Part shown: positions 59,135-64,000 of the stretch, piece by piece
How positions within the stretch are numbered: position 1 is the first letter of the stretch
Layout of the letters: each line of letters opens with the position of its first letter
Origin: Planctomycetota bacterium
GTDB lineage: Bacteria > Planctomycetota > UBA1135 > GCA-002686595
Length of the DNA: 64,000 nt
Assembly (NCBI GenBank): GCA_014238415.1
Contig: JABABA010000006.1
Span: forward strand, 62,001 to 126,000
Direction of reading: 5' to 3'
Notes under the pieces: generated by a model
The model's database searches: none
Told to the model about the DNA's origin: nothing
The model's input: the letters and a program-made list of their open reading frames with translations, nothing else
Made by a program: the position numbers and the translations under genes

Positions 59135-61135
59135 TCAGTCTTTGAGTACTTCAACCCGCGCGTTGCCCTGGCGTTCTGCATGTCGGTGGCCGGTGGATGC
59201 GTCGTAGATCCACGGCCCCAGGTCCCCATCCATGTTGAACATCAACAGGGTGTCCCGGTCATGGTGCAAGCGGCGCTCCGCCTGGATGACCTGTCCACTG
59301 TAGATTGCGGCCTGGGTCAAACGCACAGAGTCCACACGACCCGTTGCAAAGGATATCGGCTTGCCGGCAGAATCCACATCGGCACCGATCAGGAAAGGCA
59401 AGCTGTTCTGGGTCCGTTGACCGCTTGCGGGGGTGCGACCTATGAGTTCACCATTCAGGTACAGGCGCAGTTCGCCGCGGCTGTCATAGACTCCCGCCAG
59501 GTGGTGCCAGCGGGTTGTGGCTAGCACACCCTTGGGGCCCTTGATGATCTTGTAGGAGCCGTCAAGGTGCACGAAGAATTCCGGCGTTCCGTCGCTGACA
59601 AAAAGTCCGAATTCGCTGTTCTCTGCCTTGGACAGAAGTGCCCGGCGACCTTTGAGTTCTCCGGGCTCGTACCAGCACTCCAGGGTGAAGTCTGCGCTTG
59701 GGGGCAGGTTGATCTTGTTGGAAGCCACTCGGGCACAGGCGCTTCGTCCATCCAGCACCAGGACGCCCTCGCCCCTGGGTACGGGAGGTGCTGGAATCAG
59801 GCCCAGATCTATCGGCAGGGACTGATGGCGCAGGGGCACAGCAATATGCGTGGTTGGGCCGAGCCAGGTGGCCTCCAGAGTGGCTTCGGGAAGGGCAAAA
59901 CCTCCATCCAGGGGCCCAGGGCCGCGAATTGCACGGGCCTTGAGGGTCACGGTCTGTCCCGCTTCCACCTGTCTCTCGAAGCTCGTGGGGATCAGGCCCC
60001 AGCGGCGATCCTGGCAATCCAGGTGCACCCTCAGGGCGACAGGCTCGGCTGTGGGATTGGTCCAATCAAGTGCATAGTCTCCGGCACCACCCCGGGCTGG
60101 ATCCCAGCTGGGCTGTTGTTGTACGTTCAGCTGCAGGCTGCTGGCCAGGGCTTGCGACTGCTGCAGAACCGGAGCGCTCAGGGCACGCGGATCCGTGGCC
60201 TGGCCGACCGGATAGCTAGTGACCGCGATGCCATCAGGGCGTACATGCACCAGATTGTATTGGTGCAGCCAGCCTGCCTCGGGGACCCTTGAAGACTGTG
60301 CTCCGCCAACAGTGGCCAGAGTGAAGTACTCGATACCGTTCTTTGGTCCATCGTACCGCATGTGGTGGATGTGTCCCCCGAAGACCGCGCGCACATTTCC
60401 CGCTTGGGCCAAGAGCGCATGCACGCGATTCCAATCGTCCCCGTAGTTGCCGCCCACCCAACGCGGATGATGCACGAAGACAAACACATGCTCGGCCTGA
60501 CTGGTGCGTTTCAGGGTCTTTCCAAGCCAAGAGAATTGCTCTGGGCTCATGCGTTGACACTCGGGTTTGCTGAAGTTGCGTTCCCCGGTATCGGGATTGG
60601 GTTCGTCCGAGTAGAGCACGATAAACCAACAGCTCTTGTGCTCGAAGGCGTACCAGAGGGGGCCAAAGTTCTCTTCGTAATGCACTTCGTGTTCTTCCGC
60701 TGGACGGCCTTCTCCGCGCCAGTACACATCGTGGTTTCCGGCCACCGGGAACCAGGGAGAATCAAGGGCAGCCATGGTGCTGCGGTATTCCGCCATCTGC
60801 AGCATCCAGGCCGGCGTCGTGTTGTAGCCGTTGATCAAATCGCCTACGGTCATCACCAGGTCCGGGTTGATCAGGTTGACCTCGGCTACCGCCTCGGCAA
60901 GGACCTTGATGCCCTCCGCGGGACCGCCCGTGCGGTCCCCGAAGATCGCGAACAGGAAGCCCTCTTCGGGCTCGGGCGCAGTGATCAGTCGGGCCCCGAT
61001 ACGGTTGGTGATCACTCGCTCGTCGCCAGCACTTGCGGCATCTTGGGCGTCCTGGGGGCAGCAGGGGGCGTGGGCGGGCAGACTCAGAGCCAATAGAAGG
61101 GCCAGACCGGGAAGGGGGGCTTGGGGGCAGTCCAT
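59135..61135 (-). CDS. exported metallophosphoesterase fused to a LamG-like domain
   Basis: A 666-residue exported protein. After a signal peptide, residues about 60-300 are a calcineurin-like phosphoesterase: AIFGDRTGG, VGDLINGY, VAGNHDVYW, VHHPRWVGG and FGGHIHHMRY, holding the Asp, Asn and His metal ligands. A middle beta region follows (320-455). The C-terminal part (about 465-660) is a concanavalin-A/LamG-type sandwich with FTLECWYEPGELKGRRALLSK and RWHHLAGVYDSRGELRLYLNGE. It likely binds a carbohydrate or surface and cleaves a phosphodiester or monoester. It is convergent with the sulfatase gene. Confidence 0.85.
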   Translation of the reverse strand: MDCPQAPLPGLALLLALSLPAHAPCCPQDAQDAASAGDERVITNRIGARLITAPEPEEGFLFAIFGDRTGGPAEGIKVLAEAVAEVNLINPDLVMTVGDLINGYNTTPAWMLQMAEYRSTMAALDSPWFPVAGNHDVYWRGEGRPAEEHEVHYEENFGPLWYAFEHKSCWFIVLYSDEPNPDTGERNFSKPECQRMSPEQFSWLGKTLKRTSQAEHVFVFVHHPRWVGGNYGDDWNRVHALLAQAGNVRAVFGGHIHHMRYDGPKNGIEYFTLATVGGAQSSRVPEAGWLHQYNLVHVRPDGIAVTSYPVGQATDPRALSAPVLQQSQALASSLQLNVQQQPSWDPARGGAGDYALDWTNPTAEPVALRVHLDCQDRRWGLIPTSFERQVEAGQTVTLKARAIRGPGPLDGGFALPEATLEATWLGPTTHIAVPLRHQSLPIDLGLIPAPPVPRGEGVLVLDGRSACARVASNKINLPPSADFTLECWYEPGELKGRRALLSKAENSEFGLFVSDGTPEFFVHLDGSYKIIKGPKGVLATTRWHHLAGVYDSRGELRLYLNGELIGRTPASGQRTQNSLPFLIGADVDSAGKPISFATGRVDSVRLTQAAIYSGQVIQAERRLHHDRDTLLMFNMDGDLGPWIYDASTGHRHAERQGNARVEVLKD

Positions 61136-61229
61136 GGGCGGAAGGGTAACCGCAAAACAGGTCGGGTTGTGTTCTGCAGGGGCTATAGTTCCTGAGTGCC
61201 GACCCTGCCCCGGGTCGGCTTCCTTTCCT

Positions 61230-62294
61230 ATGAGCGCTCATCCCGACGAGGCCTTTCTGGCCATTTTGGTTCAACGAGGACACCTGAGCATGAAGCACGC
61301 CCAGGCCCTGCTTCCCAGTTTGCGGGGAGGTGAGGACCTGGATGATTTGCTGGTGCAGGTAGCTGACTGGGAACCCAGGAAGGTTCAACTCATGCGCCGC
61401 ACCCGGGGAGGGGAAGAGCCGATCATCAAGGGCTACAAGATTTTGGGCAAGCTCGGCGTCGGGGGCACGGCCGAAGTCTTCAAGGCGCGGGATCTGCAAC
61501 TCAACAAGACCGTGGCTCTCAAGATCCTCTTGGCGCCCCTTGCGCGAGATCACAAGTCTCTGGAAGCTTTTGTGCGCGAAGCCAAGATGTTGAAGCAGAT
61601 GGATCATGAGAGCATCTGTCGCGGTTATGGCATCAAACGCGCTGGGGAGACGATCTTTGCGGTGCTTGATCCCGTGGAGGGCGAGACTCTGCAGGAAATT
61701 CTGGACAAGACCGAGGCTCCCCTCCCTGAGGATCAGGCTTTGGAAGTGATCCTGCAGGTGGCCGAAGCCCTGAAGTACATGCACTCCCTTGGGTTGGTGC
61801 ACCGGGACGTAAAACCGGGCAACATCATGTTCACGCCCCGTGGTCGTGCCAAGTTGATTGACCTGGGATTCTGCGCTCCTGTGGGTGAAGCTGGCCCCAG
61901 CGACACTGCCGCGGGAACCAAGGCTTTCCTGGCCCCTGAGCAGGCTCTTGGGGGAGGCGTGGCGGATCTGCGCTCAGACATCTACTCCCTTGGCGCGACT
62001 CTCTTTCAATTGACCGTGGGCCGATTGCCCTTTGGCGATGGAGAAGATGACGATGTGTTGCGCAAGCATGTGATGGAACAACTTTCTTCTCCTGAGTTGA
62101 AGGGCCAGGCGCTCTCGACTCACCTGCAGTATTTCATCGAGAAGATGATGGCCAAGGATGCGGGAGTGAGATATCAGACCTGGGGAGAACTGATTGCGGA
62201 TGTGAGTGGCCAACTGGAGGGAAAGCGCTCGGCGGACTTTCATTCGTCTGCGAACAAGTCCAGTAGAAGGCGCGTCCCCAAGAGGCGTCCTTGA
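61230..62294 (+). CDS. Hanks-type serine/threonine protein kinase
   Basis: A 354-residue kinase without a membrane segment. A short helical N-terminal domain (1-65) leads to the kinase core: glycine loop GKLGVGGTAEVFKAR, Lys98 in VALKIL, HRDVKPGN (Asp193), DLG in place of DFG (Asp211), and LAPEQALGGG. An Arg/Lys-rich end (KSSRRRVPKRRP) follows. It is expected to phosphorylate a cytoplasmic target. The ATG at 61230 is used; the frame extends upstream but without protein-like composition. TATAGT (61184-61189) is a -10 candidate. Its stop overlaps the next ATG (TGATG). Confidence 0.92.
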   Translation: MSAHPDEAFLAILVQRGHLSMKHAQALLPSLRGGEDLDDLLVQVADWEPRKVQLMRRTRGGEEPIIKGYKILGKLGVGGTAEVFKARDLQLNKTVALKILLAPLARDHKSLEAFVREAKMLKQMDHESICRGYGIKRAGETIFAVLDPVEGETLQEILDKTEAPLPEDQALEVILQVAEALKYMHSLGLVHRDVKPGNIMFTPRGRAKLIDLGFCAPVGEAGPSDTAAGTKAFLAPEQALGGGVADLRSDIYSLGATLFQLTVGRLPFGDGEDDDVLRKHVMEQLSSPELKGQALSTHLQYFIEKMMAKDAGVRYQTWGELIADVSGQLEGKRSADFHSSANKSSRRRVPKRRP

Positions 62295-63136
62295 TGAGTT
62301 CCAAGACTCCGATGGAAGCGCCCAGGGACTCGCCTGCCTTTGAATGGACTTGTCAGCGCTCCGGGCGCTGTTGTTCTGTGGGAGGTGGCATCGTGCGGGT
62401 CGAGGAACAAGAGATCCCCGGCCTGGCAGCGGCACGCGGCATGGGCGAGGAGGCCTTCCGAGTTCATCACCTGCGCCAGGTGCCCTGCCCCCAAGATGGT
62501 CAGATGATTCTCTCCCTGCGCGAAAAGCCCCACTCTGGTGCCTGCACCCTGCTTGAAGGGCACAACACCTGTTCGGTTTATGAGGCCCGTCCGGAACACT
62601 GCCGCACCTTTCCCTACTGGAAGGGGATCCTGACCGATCCCGAAGCACTCGAACGGGCGCGCGGGATCTGTCCGGGCATTCGGTTGATTCCCAGCCCGGA
62701 GCAAAAAGCAGCGGCTTTTGCCGAGTTGGAAGAGCTCTACGAACGTGTGGAGAAGTGGGTGCAGTCCAGCCGGGTGGTGTGCCTCGCGCGCGGGGTATGT
62801 TGTCACTTTGAAGAGGCCGGTCACGAGTTGATGGCCACTGCCCTGGAAGCAGACTACTGCGCGCAACAGCATCCGAACGCTCCGGCCGCTGCTGGGCCCG
62901 GGCGCTGCGCCTATCAGGTGGAAGGGATGTGCACTGCCCGCAAGGGTCGGCCCCTGGGCTGCCGCACCTATTTTTGCCATGCGGGGTATTCAGACGCGCT
63001 TGAAGCAGGGCATGAGGAGTTCTTGGCAGAGATTCGCGCAATCGAGCGGAGGCACGGGTACTCCAGTACCTACGGGCGCTTTGTGGAATTGGTTGCAGCG
63101 CGTGTTTCTTCGGAACCTGGGGAGGATCAGAGGTGA
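62294..63136 (+). CDS. protein with two CxxxCC (YkgJ/UPF0153-type) modules
   Basis: A 280-residue protein with a duplicated zinc- or iron-chelating YkgJ-type module. Module one has CQRSGRCCSVGGGIVRV, ending CRTFPYW; module two has CLARGVCCHFEEAGH, CAYQVEGMCTARKGRPLGCRTYFCH. Both keep the CxxxCC pattern, with other Cys. Function of this family is not established; metal binding is inferred. The start ATG overlaps the kinase stop and its stop overlaps the next GTG, so the three genes are translationally coupled. Confidence 0.88.
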   Translation: MSSKTPMEAPRDSPAFEWTCQRSGRCCSVGGGIVRVEEQEIPGLAAARGMGEEAFRVHHLRQVPCPQDGQMILSLREKPHSGACTLLEGHNTCSVYEARPEHCRTFPYWKGILTDPEALERARGICPGIRLIPSPEQKAAAFAELEELYERVEKWVQSSRVVCLARGVCCHFEEAGHELMATALEADYCAQQHPNAPAAAGPGRCAYQVEGMCTARKGRPLGCRTYFCHAGYSDALEAGHEEFLAEIRAIERRHGYSSTYGRFVELVAARVSSEPGEDQR

Positions 63137-64000
63137 GAACAGCACTTGCACTCCTGTTGGCGGCGGCGTTGGGTCTGGGCCTGTTCTTCTTTGGACAGCG
63201 GTTGTTGACCGAACTCAAGGCCGGGATCAGTGAGCTGCAGCCTGAGCCGGAGTCCAAGCCCTTGGTCCTATCCCCTGGTCAAGACCCGATCCCTGCGGTG
63301 GGAAGTGAAAGCGGTCCCGCCCCTGAGTCCAAACGGTCAAAGATCCTGGCCTGGAATCAGCAAGCCTTGGATGCATTGGAGCGGGGTGAGATTCCAAGAG
63401 CCATCGAACTCTTGCAGCGCTGCGTACTGGAGGACCCCGGTGACCGTGTTCTGGCCCGTAATCTGGCCCTTGCTCAGGTGCGTCAAGCGGGATTGATGAT
63501 CGACTCTGCGGATGTGGAGCAGCGCCGGCAGGCGCTGGCCTTGGTGGAGCATGTGCTTGAGGCACTTGAGGGGGACGAGCGTGATGCCGTGGCCGCGCGC
63601 ATCGAACGCTGGCGTGACCGGGCAGAACACGAAGCCGCTTTCTTGTCGAGCGGCAATCAGCGCTTTGAATTGTCCTATGACGGTGAGCAGGCAGGCTTGC
63701 GCGCCGCCGAGATGGACCTGCTCCGTCGTTTGGACCGGGCCTATCAGGAATTCGGTGAACGCATAGGTTCGTTTCCTCTTGAAGGCAAGCGCCTGCGGGT
63801 GGTGCTCTATTCCCCCGAAGCCTTCACCCGTCTGACAGGTCTTGGACACTGGGCAGGTGGAGCTTTTGACGGCACGATCCGTGTGCCGATCCAAACGAGT
63901 GGGATTGACGCGCGCTTGGATGGAGTCCTGCGCCATGAATTGAGTCACGCCTTTGTCGATCGGTTAGGGGGCGGGACGACTCCCGCCTGGTTGAATGAGG
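63133..64000 (+). CDS. TPR plus peptidase MA-like gluzincin, 3'-partial
   Basis: Starts at GTG 63133, overlapping the previous stop (GTGA), and is open to the right edge (289 codons visible). The N-terminus is one membrane helix (LALLLAAALGLGLFFFG), then a Pro/Glu/Ser spacer, a TPR (LDALERGEIPRAIELLQRCVLEDPGD), and from about residue 170 a peptidase MA-like domain (RLRVVLYSPEAFTRLTG ... VLRHELSHAFVDRLGGG, HExxH), ending TTPAWLNE at the edge. The usual Glu ligand one turn later would lie outside the window. It likely sits in the periplasm. Confidence 0.8.
   Translation, partial: MRTALALLLAAALGLGLFFFGQRLLTELKAGISELQPEPESKPLVLSPGQDPIPAVGSESGPAPESKRSKILAWNQQALDALERGEIPRAIELLQRCVLEDPGDRVLARNLALAQVRQAGLMIDSADVEQRRQALALVEHVLEALEGDERDAVAARIERWRDRAEHEAAFLSSGNQRFELSYDGEQAGLRAAEMDLLRRLDRAYQEFGERIGSFPLEGKRLRVVLYSPEAFTRLTGLGHWAGGAFDGTIRVPIQTSGIDARLDGVLRHELSHAFVDRLGGGTTPAWLNE

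Overview
The window is a GC-rich, gene-dense bacterial chromosome segment with about 50 protein genes, no rRNA, tRNA, CRISPR array or insertion sequence that I can see. Several features point to a Planctomycetota member of a deep-branching marine type: three formylglycine-type or threonine-type sulfatases, a lipoprotein arylsulfotransferase, many Ser/Pro-rich single-pass proteins with carboxypeptidase-regulatory-like domains, a secreted protein ending in a Trp/Cys domain common in that phylum, EutN/CcmL microcompartment vertex proteins paired with a class II aldolase, and mostly weak Shine-Dalgarno sites. This assignment is inference from gene content.

Layout. 1-7.5 kb: a Tex-family RNA-binding protein with a histone-H1-like lysine tail (5' end outside the window), a membrane/coiled-coil protein, PTS enzyme I and a protein made of four Myb/SANT-like repeats. 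7.5-23 kb: a DnaE-type polymerase, two sulfatases, a TPR lipoprotein, a VOC protein, an arylsulfotransferase, a flavin monooxygenase/Old Yellow Enzyme fusion of the 2-aminobenzoyl-CoA or salicylyl-CoA type, a small HMA-domain lipoprotein that reads as a selenoprotein, and a Y-family polymerase. 23-34 kb: secreted and envelope proteins, YceH, TrmL, RlmD, YqgE, an AsmA-like protein, a frataxin-like protein and endonuclease III. 34-47 kb: a three-gene biotin-dependent acyl-CoA carboxylase operon, HEAT-like and carboxypeptidase-regulatory-like envelope proteins, a BY-kinase-like ATPase, a SprT-like protein, a cysteine desulfurase and a Cys-rich MerR regulator. 47-64 kb: formate-THF ligase, a YugP-type protease, glucose-6-phosphate isomerase, a double Usp protein, a five-gene operon (parvulin-like protein, three BMC vertex proteins, class II aldolase), a B12-type radical SAM protein, a threonine-type sulfatase, a metallophosphoesterase/LamG protein, and a translationally coupled Ser/Thr kinase, double CxxxCC protein and gluzincin peptidase that runs off the right edge.

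The strongest unusual signal is the gene at 21386-21703. An in-frame UGA falls exactly on the first metal-binding cysteine position of an HMA domain. It is followed 25 nt later by the GGUCU loop of a hairpin that closely resembles the E. coli fdhF SECIS, and the gene ends in a strong intrinsic terminator. Ordinary gene calling would split or miss it. Other points worth attention are the vertex-only BMC operon, the four-repeat Myb-like protein, the SIDD active site of the Y-family polymerase, a Cys-cluster MerR regulator beside a cysteine desulfurase, a large branched inverted repeat at 42448-42530, and -10-like hexamers placed so close to start codons that several mRNAs are probably leaderless.
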